NCBI GenBank assembly: GCA_964019695.1
Contig: OZ026530.1
Span: 42,641,716 to 42,705,715, forward strand
Length of the DNA stretch: 64,000 bases
Origin: Loripinus fragilis
Lineage: Eukaryota > Mollusca > Bivalvia > Lucinida > Lucinidae
Reading direction: 5' to 3'
Shown here: piece by piece, positions 44,485-55,755 of the stretch
Layout: the number at the start of each line of letters is the position of its first letter
How positions within the stretch are numbered: position 1 is the stretch's first letter
Program-made: the position numbers and the translations under genes
Notes under the pieces: generated by a model
What the model was told of the DNA's origin: nothing
The model's database searches: none
The model's input: only the letters and a program-made list of their open reading frames with translations

Positions 44485-44615
44485 ATTGCAGCGTAAAATT
44501 GTAAATATTTTCTTACCTATGTTTTGGTGCTCAAAAGAACCTCTCATTGAGACGGTACTTTTTAGTACCCACAACATATGTTTTGGTTGAGAAACAAGAA
44601 AATTATTTTCTGGTA
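44485..44615. mobile_element. Hairpin MITE, copy 3
   Basis: gcagcgtaaaattgtaaat, then gtgctcaaaagaacctctca + ttgagacggtactttttagt + acccacaacatatgttttgg. Same orientation as copy 1 with a less perfect stem. Confidence 0.75.
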
Positions 44616-44689
44616 CACACTCTAAACAAAAGGCCTGGGTTTTTTTCTCAGAGAGCTCCTTTAAACTATCTGTCTTCTGTAATTTTGCA

Positions 44690-44825
44690 TGCTTTTTTGT
44701 CATCTCCTGATTTTTTCCAAAGTCATCTATTATGAAAATTTCTTAAGAGCGTCCAAGAGAATGTATCCAGATCAGACCAATTGTTTTGTCTTGTCTGATC
44801 TAGGTATATCAGCAGATGACATTAG
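44690..44825. mobile_element. GGATCCAGATC MITE, copy 6
   Basis: Outer ends ttttttgtcatctcctga and tatcagcagatgacatta; inner blocks gtatccagatcagaccaat and gtctgatctaggtat. The 87-codon open frame over it is a by-product. Confidence 0.65.
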
Positions 44826-44934
44826 TGTAGAAGGCAAAGAGTTAACAAAATGTGAGCCTGATATCCTTTTTGTGGAGCGTAGACCAGATCAGATACCAAA
44901 GAATGTATTGTCTTTACCTTCAGTTCGCAAAAAG

Positions 44935-45230
44935 TTTGGATCAAGATCTTAGGTCCAATCTGTTTGTTTGGTCAGGCCTGATCTGGTTCCAACCTGTTTG
45001 CTAAGATTATTGGCAGACTACAGTTAATAAACATAAGCCTAGTACATGTATCCTGTTTGCGGGGCATAGGCAAACAGTGTAGCCCCAGATCAGACTACAG
45101 AATGTGGGGTCTGATGAAGGTCTCTACCATTAGAATGTCTACTAGTTTGGATCCAGATCTGGCCCGACATTTTGTTTGGCCTGATCTTGGTTCAACCATA
45201 TTTGCAAAGATTATAAGCAGAAAACACTAG
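44935..45230. mobile_element. Two adjacent GGATCCAGATC MITE fragments
   Basis: Inner pairs tttggatcaagatcttagg / ggcctgatctggttccaacc near 44935-45000 and gtttggatccagatctggcc / ggcctgatcttggttcaacc near 45145-45200. Each keeps a remnant of the right outer end. Confidence 0.6.
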
Positions 45231-45274
45231 TAGACAGCCATAACCAACATGACAGACATAACCAACATAATAGG

Positions 45275-45555
45275 GAGCACAGTCGCTCAGTGTAGAGTGT
45301 GTGACTTGAGGCTGAGGGGCCGTGGGTTCGAGCCTTACTAGCATCACTGCCTTGTGTCCTTGAGCAAGACACATTAATTCTTACTTTAGTACTGGTTCAA
45401 CCAAGGAAGACCCGTCCCTTATTAACTGAATGATTGTTGGTTGGACGTAAATGATCAAATCAAACAAACAGACAAATCAACCCAGGAAGGTCCGTCCGTC
45501 CCTTCATAACTGAAAGGTTGTTGATGGGATGTAAAGCATCAAATCAAACAAACAA
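45275..45555 (+). mobile_element. SINE, caaatcaaac-tailed, with duplicated tail
   Basis: The head gggagcacagtcgctcagtg carries the A box and gtgggttcgagcctt the B box. The body has gtactggttcaaccaaggaa. The tail unit (aagacccgtccc...atgatcaaatcaaac) occurs twice, near 45395-45466 and 45479-45550. It is flanked by imperfect ataaccaacataa / ataaccaaaataa. Confidence 0.8.
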
Positions 45556-45639
45556 AATAACCAAAATAAGCCTAATATCCTTTTTGAGGAACAAAGCTAA
45601 ACAGTGCAGACCCAGATCGGACACCTATTGGGTAATTTG

Positions 45640-45795
45640 GCATGCCTTTGGTTGTGTGCGTTTTTTTTCAAAGTCGTCTTTTTCAAAAAGATCTTGAGAT
45701 TATCAAACATATTGGGTCCTAATCCGGCCCAAGGCTTTGTCGGGCCTGATCTGAGTCCATCCTATTTGCAAAGGTCATCAGCAGAGGAATTAAAA
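45640..45795. mobile_element. GGATCCAGATC MITE, copy 7, diverged
   Basis: Inner blocks attgggtcctaatccggccc and cgggcctgatctgagtccat, right end tcatcagcagaggaatt. Confidence 0.6.
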
Positions 45796-45894
45796 TAGTA
45801 GGAAAAGTCTTAAAGTTTACTTTTTTTGTGGGACATAGGGAAATAGTGTAGATAAGGTCAGAGGCCACAGAGCATGTGGTCTACACCAACAAAG

Positions 45895-45955
45895 TGCAGA
45901 CTTGGGTTGATTGTATTGATTCCTGATCTTTGCCTTCTTCCTCACATTATTTGTT
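45895..45955 (+). mobile_element. Small RT-family tail fragment
   Basis: The sequence gattgtattgattcctgatc + tttgccttcttcctcac resembles the tail of the RT element at 23330-23370. Confidence 0.4.
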
Positions 45956-46009
45956 CAGCATAGATAACATATTCCTGGCATACACGTCTAGATAAGAGTT
46001 TGGTATTAA

Positions 46010-46115
46010 AAATAGTTTTTCTTATTTTCTAAAGGAAACCTTTGTTGTGGTTATTCAAAAGGGATGTCTCAATGAGACACTTCTTTTAAGCATCCAAAAC
46101 AAATGTTTTTGGGGG
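46010..46115. mobile_element. Hairpin MITE, copy 4, reverse orientation
   Basis: ggaaacctttgttgtggtta + ttcaaaagggatgtctcaat + gagacacttcttttaagcat is a diverged version of copy 2. Confidence 0.65.
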
Positions 46116-46882
46116 CCCCTGGCTCGACTAAATAACATTTAAAAAAAAACCTGTTACTCTATGCAGGATATGAGAATCCATTATCCAAAATAGCACAGTA
46201 TGGCCCACTCTATTTCTTTCCAATGTCTTCATTGCTGTCAAAGGATCTAAGTTTTGTATTTTTATTTGATGAATTTTGCTCTCACATATTTAAAAGTTGA
46301 ATTTGCAAATTAACAGTAACCCTTGATATTCTTCTTACAGATTCATGGACACTCATTTGCTGTTACACCAAATGTGAAGACAGTCTCATACCCAAACTAT
46401 AGCAGATGCTAGATGAGAAAAAGGATAAGTCAATTGTAAAACTGAAACCATGCAACACATCCTTGAAATTCAGGGAGGACTATAGAATATTGTTCAGCAG
46501 GATAGAATGTTTTATGGAGTAAAATTTGTATATGTAAATCTGCAAACTGATGGACAAGCCATCTGGCAAAAAAGCAAGAAGTTGCTGTACAAAATCACTG
46601 AATTGGAGAAGAGTAAAAATCTTTGTAGTAGACATAATCAAGTGGGACAGATTATTATCCCCATGCTTTTGTATCGCCTGCGAAGCATGGTCGACACTTA
46701 GGGATCATGTCTTCGTCGGCATAATAGTTCTCCCCATTGTCACACATTGGTTACCAATCGATAACCCTTGAAGGGATGCATCAATTTCATTCAAACTTCA
46801 CAGAAGGGTCAAGCATCATAAAATACAGGTCAACTTAGAAAAAGGGGGTAATCTGCAAATTTTTTACTGAGTTATGGCTAAT

Positions 46883-47560
46883 TTCAGCTCACCTGAGGGG
46901 AAGGCTCAAGGTGAGCTATTGTGATCGGTCTTTGTCCGTTGTCAGTAAACTTTTTCTTTAAATGACATCTTCTTCGAACCACTGGTCCAATTGTAAAATT
47001 ACTTCACATGAATGTTCCCCATAATGCCCTCTATGTTGTATATCAAATTAAACGGGAACCACTATTGCAGCAACATGGTTGCAAATATTTTGCCCATAGA
47101 CCCTCCCCAAATCATGGGGTGGGGTCACTAGGTCAAAATTCAAGTTTTTAAAAACATGGTCATGTTGTATATCAAATTAAATGGAATCACGAATGCAGCA
47201 ACATTGTTGCAAATATTTTGCCCCCAGAATCCCATCCCCTTACCCAGGGGATAGGGTCAAAAGGTCAACTTTCATCTTTTCCAGAATGTCATGTTGCATA
47301 TCAAATTAAAGGGAATCAGGTATGCAGCAACATGGCAGCACATATTTTTTTTCCCGCAGACCACCACCCTCCCCCTGGGGGATAGGGTCAAAAGGTCAAA
47401 TTTCAACTTTTTCAGAACACTGTCATGTTGCATTTCAAATTAAAGGGAATTGGGTATGCAGCAGTCAACTGCCCCTGCCCCCACAGGGCTGGAAAATAGC
47501 ACTTATCTGCTCGGATTTACATGTGCCTTAGGCTGCAGGGCAAGTGAAAATTTTGATATT
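46883..47560 (+). repeat. AGCTCACCTGAG repeat with internal ~125-bp units
   Basis: The start cagctcacctgaggggaagg + ctcaaggtgagctattgtga is a short palindrome. Downstream, catgttgtatatcaaattaa + a/cgggaatca...tatgcagcaacatgg with ggggatagggtcaaaaggtc recurs near 47035, 47160, 47285 and 47420. Open frames here are by-products. Abundant mollusc repeat, from memory. Confidence 0.75.
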
Positions 47561-47578
47561 TCTAGTGATTTTTTTTCA

Positions 47579-47692
<114 letters not shown>

Positions 47693-48049
47693 CAAATACT
47701 TTGTGATGCAGGGCAAGTGCTATTTTATGATATTTCAAGGCCTGCCCTGACTAATAAAACATTATTTAGCCACTTTTGTCTGCTTCCCTGGTCTGTAAAT
47801 GTTCTTATTTAGCTTATACTGCAAACAATACAGACCCAGATCAGACTGCTTCCCTTGTAAACATTTCCTTCCATGAAAAATCTTATTGAAAAAACCCAGT
47901 CTGTAGTGCATTTGAATGTATGAGCAGACAATAATTTAAGGAAAAAAGTAATCGCTGGCTACGTTCTTGTGTAGTAGTAAAAATCCTTGTCACAATGCAG
48001 GATACAGTTTGTAATATAACCATCTGAGAGTCCTGGTGCCAAATTGATG

Positions 48050-48480
48050 TTAAACAATTTGGATCCTGATCAGGCCTGATGTTTAGTGTAGGTATGATCT
48101 GTATTTTAGTTTGGTTTACCTTGTTATTTTACGTCTCACTCAACAGCTATGGTCATGTCGGGACAGTCAGCTCACTTAACCACACTTTTTTTACTGGGCA
48201 AGTTTGAACAAGCAGTTAACCAGTAGTTCGTGCATAAAGTTCTGACAATAATCCTTGAATAAATCAGCAGAATGGAGGAAAATAACCATAGAAATTATTT
48301 CATGATCAGTCTCCAAGAAATTTTGGGACCAGACTGGGATCGAATTTGCGACCCCCGGAACTGCAGTAAGACATACATCTGTAGTCAGACATATTACTGA
48401 CTGCCATGTGCTATGCAGCCAAGTATGATCTGGATTTAAACTGTTCAAAGTCTACCAACAGAATACCCTAGCAGATGGCC
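48050..48480. mobile_element. GGATCCAGATC MITE split by a SINE
   Basis: The left half (caatttggatcctgatcagg + cctgatgtttagtgtagg + tatgatctg) and right half (gatctggatttaaactgttc) are the two inner blocks of the MITE, separated by the SINE at 48107-48422. The 15-bp target duplication is MITE sequence. Confidence 0.75.
48107..48422 (-). mobile_element. tRNA-derived SINE (ccacacttttttactgggc family), minus
   Basis: Reversed body acgtctcactcaacagctat...aaccacactttttttactggg...caagcagttaaccagtag...aattatttcatgatcag, with the tRNA-like head at the right (gggatcgaatttgcgaccc). The target duplication gtatgatctgtattt (48092-48106) / gtatgatctggattt (48423-48437) has one mismatch. Same family as 60318-60637. 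Confidence 0.85.
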
Positions 48481-48519
48481 CAAAAGGTCATCTAAATTAT
48501 GAATAAATATTTCATTTGG

Positions 48520-49185
48520 GCCTGATCCGGATCAAAACTGTATGTCTTTCTGTTGGTATTACTGAATTAGTTTTGAAAAAGTAATTTTATAAAGAATCAG
48601 CCGACAACACAAATGCTAAAATTATTATGTTACCTCTCAACTATTTAACAAAAACTGTTAAAGTGGACAAATGTTTTATGTATACTTAGCTGATATTAAT
48701 ATAAGTTTTATTACTAAGCAAATTCAGGAATACCACCACAATGTCAAACAGTTTGGATTCTGATCAGGCCTGAGATGTAGGGCCTGATCTGTATTCAAAC
48801 AGTTATTGCTTAAAGGAGGCACGGTTTGTTTGACTGTGCATGTCAAAACAAATCTACTAATTATCCCTTAAGACAAAGTCCGAATCCAACTGTTTGTCAT
48901 TCTGTTGGTATTACTGAATTTGTTTTGAAGAAGTTAAATCATGAAGAATCAGCAGACAACACAAATGCTAAAATCATATAACCTCTCAACTATTTAACAA
49001 AAACTGTTAATGTAGACAAATGCTTTATTTTTATTTGCTGATATTAATAATATTAGTTTTATTACTATGCCCAAGCAAATTCAGAAAAAAAACTCCACAA
49101 TATCAAACAACTTTGATCCTGTAATCTGTACCCGAGATGTAGGGCCTGATCTGGATCTAAACTCTTTGCAAAGTGAACAAAGAGA
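48520..49185. mobile_element. Run of four degenerate GGATCCAGATC MITE pieces
   Basis: Inner blocks occur near 48520 (ggcctgatccggatcaaaac), 48750-48800 (cagtttggattctgatcagg / gcctgatctgtattcaaac), 48880-48965 and 49140-49165 (gggcctgatctggatctaaa). The segments 48540-48680 and 48890-49020 are near-duplicates (gtcattctgttggtattact, actgttaatgtagacaaatg). The minus frame at 49065-49559 is a by-product. Confidence 0.65.
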
Positions 49186-49436
49186 TGGAACAAGCAGGTG
49201 GCCCTAACAGGTGCAGCTTTACTGTGAATACAGATATATGGGCAGCATAATGTGAAAAACTGTCTTTGGATTTGTGACCAAGTAAATCTTAAATACAGTT
49301 TACCCGCTTGCTTCACTACAACATGCAGCAACTGAGCTGGATCCATACCATATACAATATAAATGTGAATAAATGCAGAAAAAATACTTTTCCATTGAAT
49401 AAGATCCTCTAAGGATGAATACTGTGCAGAAAAAAA

Positions 49437-49516
49437 ATCCCCATGGGGAAAAATCCCTGCAGGGAAAAATTCCTGCGGGGAAATATCCCCGTGGGGATTT
49501 TTCCCCATGGGGAAAA
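49437..49516. repeat. Palindrome cluster 1 (tccccNNNNgggga)
   Basis: Five adjacent 12-bp palindromes or near-palindromes: TCCCCATGGGGA, TCCCTGCAGGGA, TTCCTGCGGGGA, TCCCCGTGGGGA, TCCCCATGGGGA, separated by A/T runs. Confidence 0.95.
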
Positions 49517-49617
49517 TCAAAATGTTAATATATACTTGAAACATACTCAAATGTGTCATACAGATTGCAAGAGTGAACCTAAGCTTGATTTTAGAGCCTT
49601 AAACAGATGTTTTAAAA

Positions 49618-49677
49618 ATCCCCGTGGGGATTTTTTCTCCAAAAATTCCTGCGGGGAAAAATCCCCGCGGGGAAAAA
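49618..49677. repeat. Palindrome cluster 2 (tccccgcgggga)
   Basis: TCCCCGTGGGGA, TTCCTGCGGGGA and TCCCCGCGGGGA in 60 bp, spaced by T- or A-rich linkers. Confidence 0.95.
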
Positions 49678-49776
49678 TGAAAAATTGTTATTACTGGTGG
49701 ACATTCATTTTTACACACCATTAACATGAGATCTTGTCATATTTGAATAAAAAACTGAGTTTTAGAATTTTCGAAA

Positions 49777-49888
49777 ATCCCCGCGGGGAAATTTTTCGCA
49801 CGGGGAAAAAATCCCCGCGGGGATGGTGAAAAATCCCCGCGGGGAAATATTTTCCCCGCGGGGATTTGCAAATCCCCGCGGGGATTTT
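49777..49888. repeat. Palindrome cluster 3 (tccccgcgggga)
   Basis: At least five perfect TCCCCGCGGGGA units plus a damaged ttttcgcacgggga. It is the most homogeneous and most CpG-intact of the three clusters. Confidence 0.95.
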
Positions 49889-51000
49889 GACCTTTGTTGT
49901 GGAATATTTTCTAGGTCATTACAGATTTTAAGCCAAAAACCTATAGAATTTCCTCAGTAGGGTCTATTCTACTGGAAATAAGTCACTTTAGCTTTCTATG
50001 TCAACTAAAATTACTAGGTCATTTTGCCAAAAACTGGTTTGGCAAAAAATTTCCGTTGGCAGTTAAATACAACAAGAACAAAAATCTTATTTTTTGGTAT
50101 AAGCCGCTGGAACTACCGACCGACTGAAGCTAAAAGAACGGGCTGAAATGTTGCAATACTATAATTAATCTCAAAAAGACTGAGGAACTATTAACCTTTC
50201 GTCTACGGAGTCTCATATAACCGTCCTTGTCTGATCTATACCTTGCCACTTGAAAAATCTGCCATGACTGCATCAGTCACAACCAGATCTCAATGAGTGC
50301 AAACAGTACTGATTCATATCAGTGTTGTGGATACACGATCTAATTTTTCATTTTACTATTTGACATTTTTTTTTTTTTTTTTTATCTTTGCTTACTTTAT
50401 AACCAGTTTTGATTGCACTCAGATTAGAAATTATTTTAAAATCTGAATCCTCGGCAATATTTGCCCATAGGAAATATTGCTCCAGTTTCAAAAACGGAAA
50501 ATAATCGTACTAATTCTTGCTATTAGAATCCATGTACCGTCTCTGTATTTGTCTGTTTTACTAGACAATATAATAAACAGGCTCATGTATGTATACACTG
50601 TTAAACACTTCATCGATGTATTTCAATTTCAACAGTTTATGACTCCTGAGAAGATCGGAATAGGCTATCAAGTAATGCAGAAATCATTCTCTGATTTAAG
50701 AGTATTCTCAATAAACAATTTCTATATGATTTCAAAAGCAGCTCACCGGTTACAAGTATAGGTTCTTTTTCTTAATAGACATAGATCATTTCCATTTCTC
50801 TGCCTCTAAAATATTTTGTTCTAATTTAGATTCCGTAGGGGACTTGAAATCAAACATTGCATGAGCACCCTTAATACTATAATATGCGTTTGTTAAGGGA
50901 CTTTGAATTCAGTATTAGCAGACTGAACGAGATATACTAATATATAAAGCCATATGACACACCGAGTTGGCCAACACATCCTTACTTTCAAGTCCATAAC
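49889..51000. other. Non-coding, nothing recognised
   Basis: It has a poly-T run near 50370. A 94-codon open frame at 50477-50761 has no known motif. Confidence 0.3.
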
Positions 51001-51004
51001 TTCT

Positions 51005-51199
51005 TCAACGATTAATTCCTCGCTTATAGGATGCATTCGTTCTATCAGCTCTTTCTTTATGAGTGACTCGGATAGCAGGGAGACCCTTGTCCGCCGTGAT
51101 GCCAAGTAGCTTCTCTATTTTAACTGCTAGGCTCTTTAAAAATAAACGCATTGTCACCCTAGATAGCCCCTGTATCGTTCCCAGTTCACCTCGCTCTAT
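51005..51199 (-). other. Open stretch of uncertain status
   Basis: On the minus strand 51199-51005 is open for 64 codons, with an ATG at 51151 (48 codons: MRLFLKSLAVKIEKLLGITA... to the TGA at 51007-51005). An overlapping frame (51105 down) reads ...ESLIKKELIERMHPISEEL... into a donor-like GACTTGAAA|GTAAGG. Both look protein-like but exclude each other and I recognise neither. Confidence 0.25.
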
Positions 51200-51454
51200 C
51201 TAATGCATGCAAACACTAAGCAGACTAAGTACGTCAAAAACAAACGTTAAATCGACGTCGATTACCTCTCAGACCAACGTCGCCGTAGGTATACAAATAT
51301 TGAATGACACAATCGCTTCAAAGAACAGATTCAGATAAGAATTCACTTCAGACGAATTATTATCCTGGTCTTCTCTTTGTAAGCTACCTTAGCGTGCCAT
51401 AGAAATTGTCAGTCTGTCATTGTAATAATCAGTGTGTATTTTTCAAAACCGTAT

Positions 51455-52145
51455 TTTAAAACATATGCACCTATGCACACACGACATATTCGCCTATACC
51501 AGCAAATAGCACGGCATACGCCATTAACCCTTCACAAACCGAGACAACTCCTACACATTGTCTTAAAAAAATTAAAAATTATAACAACATATAACATGTT
51601 AATGTTTAAACCATATGCACTGATATCCGCACACAAGACACGTTCGCCTATACGAGCAAATAGAAAGGCATACGCCATAAATCCTTCACAAAGCGAGACA
51701 ACTCCTACACATCGTCTTAAAAAATTAAAAAAAGTATAACAACCTGTAACATGTTAATTTTTAAGCCATATGCACTGATACCCCCACGCATGACCTATTC
51801 GCCGATACCAGCAAATAGAAAGGCATACGCCATAACCGCTTAACTAAGCGAGACAACTCCTACACGATGTCTTTTAAATTTACAAGTATGACAAATATGC
51901 TGAATGTTAATGCGCCGATACACGCACATACTACATAATTGCCGATACCAGCAAATAGAAAGGCATACACCATAACCGCTTAACGAAGCGAGACAACTTC
52001 TAAACGATGGCTTCAAAAATATAAAAGTATAACAAACATGTTAAATGCTTAAATTTAGAGAATGAGCCGAACCTATTCGCCAATAACAGCCAATAGCAAT
52101 TTTTAAGGTATACGCCATAACCGCTTAACGAAGCGAGACTCCTAC
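51455..52145. repeat. About 150-bp tandem array, 5 diverged units
   Basis: The unit has aaaccatatgcactgatatc, cgcctataccagcaaatag, aaaggcatacgccataa, cgaagcgagacaactcctac, acatcgtctta. Unit starts near 51461, 51611, 51767, 51911 and 52055. Confidence 0.85.
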
Positions 52146-52458
52146 TCATTGTCATCACTATTTTACAAGTATAACACCGTATTACATGTTACATTTGCAT
52201 TACGAAACATATCAACCCCATTTAAGTATGGTATGAAAAACTGCTTCTCTTTAGGCAAATACATCAAATATACTATGAAAGAATGCACGTTTCCTTCTTT
52301 TATGCCAAATGTTGGCCGATTACACTCTGGAAATATTAAAACGCATTTAGCCTTGCACCTCTCCGCTTTTCTTAACATTCTACTGACCAAAGTAATAGGT
52401 GAGACAAACAGTGCAAAACATTCTAGTCCTACATCAAAACGTAAATGCGTTCGCTACG

Positions 52459-52460
<2 letters not shown>

Positions 52461-52512
<52 letters not shown>
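52461..52512. repeat. (tta)n microsatellite
   Basis: About 17 uninterrupted trinucleotides between gctacgttt and aaaatgccaa. Confidence 0.97.
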
Positions 52513-53560
52513 AATGCCAATTAAGTATCATGTTCTGATACAAAATATTCAATTTCTAAAAGTCCCCGCTTACTAAAGCCTAAGATAACCCCTTAGTCAT
52601 ATCTTTCTGTGACGTATGATAAAAAATCTACTCTATCCAAAATATCCGCGGCAGCCAAACGATTTTAAAATGAATGACATGCCTGACGAAAATCTGAAAA
52701 ACTGCATGGCTAAATCTTGCAATTCTGGATTAATATATCCTTTATGTACTATGCCATTTCCTGTGAAGCATTTGCACTCTGCTTGCTCAAATTATGCTTT
52801 AATAATTGAAAACTCTATATACATCACACAACTACTTCATCAGAAAACTTTAAGCTTTTTTTTAGCACAGGAGCCATACGACACTCCGTTTAACGTACAA
52901 ACACATCAATATGTCTATTGAATGTGAATACTAAGTACATTTGAGGAAACTTGTCTTTTCCCAGAAAGGATACAGTTCCAGGTTCTCTTGGGAAACCATA
53001 ATGTAGAAAATCCATGACCTCGCTTTATTAATGTCAATACAAATGCACATTGTCATAATTTGCGAAACAGACTCTTTACATGTAACTGTACTCATATGAT
53101 ATTTTGACGCCGCAAAGTTTTGACGCCACAACTTTCGTAACAGGGATCCACCCAATACTGGCGTATATCTCGCAATGAAGACTTTCCCTTATCAACCCCT
53201 CTTGAGGTATGCTAAAAATAAACCCCACAGAGTTCCAAACGGTCCCAAGCGACTCCAAAATATGTACTGATCCCAATAAACATTTTCAAACTAAGCTCTT
53301 GGTATAAAACCTTTAGCAAGCAACCTCTTTTGCCATTATTTTGAACTGAAGCATTGAATGGAATTACAAAAAAACATTTTCACATTTTTAAATCAGACCT
53401 TTTCCAAAATATCTTTTACTGCTTCATGTACAAATGAACTTTCTTTTAAAATCAGACATAGTTTTATGGTAATGAATTCCATCCAAATCGGATTGTCTTG
53501 AACCTGCCAAAATCAATATAATAGTTGGCCCCGTTTCAAAATGAAAAATACAATACTCAT
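52513..53560. other. Non-coding or undetermined
   Basis: A 101-codon ATG-initiated frame at 52616-52921 (plus) and two overlapping minus frames (52931-53276) carry no recognised motif. No repeat seen. Confidence 0.3.
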
Positions 53561-53561
53561 C

Positions 53562-53702
53562 TTAAAATTCCATGGGCTTGGAATCTTCCATAGAGAAGGT
53601 CTCATTTCTCTGGTAGTTCGTTCTTGGTGAAAGGGCAGTTTCTTCCGATGTTGTTCGCCTCTCTACTAGTACAACCAGATCCGGCGATACCTCGTTGTAC
53701 GA
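53562..53702 (-). CDS. Candidate terminal exon of an unrecognised gene
   Basis: On the minus strand, after an acceptor-like acataacag (AG at 53704-53703), 46 codons run to a TAA: SYNEVSPDLVVLVERRTTSE + ETALSPRTNYQRNETFSMED + SKPMEF. The Ser/Glu/Thr/Asn-rich composition resembles a receptor-type C-terminal tail. A textbook donor AG|GTAAGT at 54089/54088 lies about 390 bp upstream on the same strand, but that exon has stops in all frames, so it could only be untranslated. Low confidence: short open stretches like this can arise by chance. Confidence 0.2.
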   Translation of the reverse strand, partial: SYNEVSPDLVVLVERRTTSEETALSPRTNYQRNETFSMEDSKPMEF

Positions 53703-53704
53703 CT

Positions 53705-55700
53705 GTTATGTCTGAATAAGCTCAAAAGGAACCAAAGCTGGTGCACCGGTATGTGTGTGTGTGTGTATCTCTGTTCAAGAAATGTTCATGGGGCCTGACC
53801 TGCCCCACCCCACATACGTTGATTAACAGAATCAGAATAACCATACGTACATGGCGCTGATACTTTGGCATATGGCTTTTGAACCTCTGCTGGCTCAAAC
53901 AACATCTCCCTCAAATTTCCACCGATGTCGATTCTGTACATGTCCGTTATTCACTGTCCGTAGTGTACTATCTAACGACATAGTTCTTCTCGATAAAACA
54001 CGTCTTGCTAGTCAGTCGTTCCACAGCTGAATGACCATTTCAAATCTTAAACTCAACTTTCTCGTGGTTTCTTAACACGGCTACTTACCTATCGGAGCAT
54101 AGCAAAACAAGGGAAATCAATTTTCGACTAATTCATTACATTCAAACATCGAAAATTTCATGTGTTCTGACTTCCCCATAAAATAGTGTACGTCCGTCTG
54201 CAATATCCGTGACGTATACATCGGTATTGAGAAGAATCTTTGGCGATAAGGCGGGCTATTTCCCTAAATAAGACGTTCGTTTTATTTTGTTGAAATAACG
54301 ACTGGTGACGCTATATTGCGTACAGGAATTCAGGAACTATCTATCTGTTTATTCCAAATACTGCTTTTTTGATACCAGGCAATGCAAAATATGTATCGTA
54401 TTTTTGCAGGTCTGCGAGAAGCGGAAGAGGTATTAATTAACCTCTCCCATCCCCTCGCTTCGCTGACATGTTAGTAGTTAAGCATGACAAACGCGTCGCG
54501 ACATTTACAAAATTCCAATCTTCATCTGTGTTGAGCATCCATCCTATCCGTTGAATCCTATCCTGTTGGTCCACAATCCACCCATCGTTGATATTGCAGC
54601 TGTGCCGTCACATCGACTGGCACACCAACAGAAAGACCGGCTCAGGTGCAGTTGTATGCCCTGAAGAGACTTTGAGTTAACCAGTTTATCAATTCCAAAT
54701 ATCCAAGAAAGATCTGCCCTTAAGTTGCTCTAATACGCGCTATGGTTTGGTGGTTGTGGGTTGGGCATGTGTGTTTGTGTTGGTCGCGTATGGCCATTAC
54801 CTGGACAATTTGTTATTTTAAGGGGTAATACGGTAAAATGATGCTCGAACCCGCGACTTGTCAATTTGGACTTTAGTATTTCTAAATTGGGGAGGGGTAT
54901 AGGGGGTGGGGATGTGACCGCGCTAAACTACTACTGAAAGAGAAGTTTGATTAATTTCAAGTATCGTGTACGTGTAAAATAGCGCTTTCATGCGCGGTAG
55001 TAGTCCGCGAACGCGAATTTATGACAGCTTTGTAATTTATGTTACTAGTGTAACGTGCGTCACGTGGATTTTCATAACGTAAATATTAATCTAGGTGCTT
55101 GCGGATTATTTTAATAGCACATAGGATTTAGTTTTTAAAAGTTATTTGACTTGTCCAGCCAAGCGCCTAATGGGTTGATTAAATTCGTTTTAGTTGCTCC
55201 TTTTGGGAGCTTCTTCCAATGCTCCCAAGTCACGTGAATTAAATAATTTTGGTCAATTTTGATTTTTTGCTTTTTGCATCATGTTTATCTTCCTTTTTTG
55301 TTGATACAATAAAGACACCAGATCCAAATTAGTGTGAATGTGATCTCACTAAGTCGGTTCTAGTGTGTTTAAGTTATCCAGTATTCGATCGGTATTAATT
55401 TTACAAAGTATAATTTACATGTACATATTGTCAATGCTGAAATATATATTTGATTAATACATGTATATAACAGTATGCAGACCTAATTTCCACATGCAGT
55501 CGGAATGTGGGTAGGTTGATAATAGGCATCTCGCGCCACCCTGCGGTCTCTGCCACTGACCGCCAGGTGCTTATGTAATTGCAATTTAGAAATTGTTTGC
55601 TTTGAAATCTCTCTGTTTTTGCTTTTTGGTAAGTTCGTGCACGTTGTTTTCTTACTTTTTCTATTTCAGTGGTCCTACAGGGTTGTTTTCTTTATTTTGT
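53705..55700. other. Non-coding, locally CpG-richer
   Basis: It has several cg-containing tracts (acgcgtcgcgacat near 54490, tccgcgaacgcgaat near 55005) and a (gt)n run near 53755. No gene was recognised. It could include a promoter but nothing proves it. Confidence 0.25.
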
Positions 55701-55715
55701 ATATGAACTTCTTCT

Positions 55716-55755
55716 GCACCGAACAGGTCCATCATACGATGGGCCTGCTCGGTGC
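55716..55755. repeat. 18-bp-arm hairpin in an unrecognised repeat
   Basis: gcaccgaacaggtccatc (55716-55733) faces gatgggcctgctcggtgc (55738-55755) with two mismatches and a 4-nt loop. Confidence 0.6.

Noticed and set aside
35700..46115. Apparent inversion of the loop (cattga versus caatga) among hairpin MITE copies
   Set aside because: The copies at 36690 and 46015 are simply in the opposite orientation, which explains the difference.
49065..49559. 164-codon minus-strand open frame
   Set aside because: It spans the palindrome cluster and a MITE fragment (SLDPDQA peptide), so it is translated repeat sequence.
52616..52921. 101-codon ATG-initiated frame
   Set aside because: No motif, no conservation evidence and no gene context; left uncalled.
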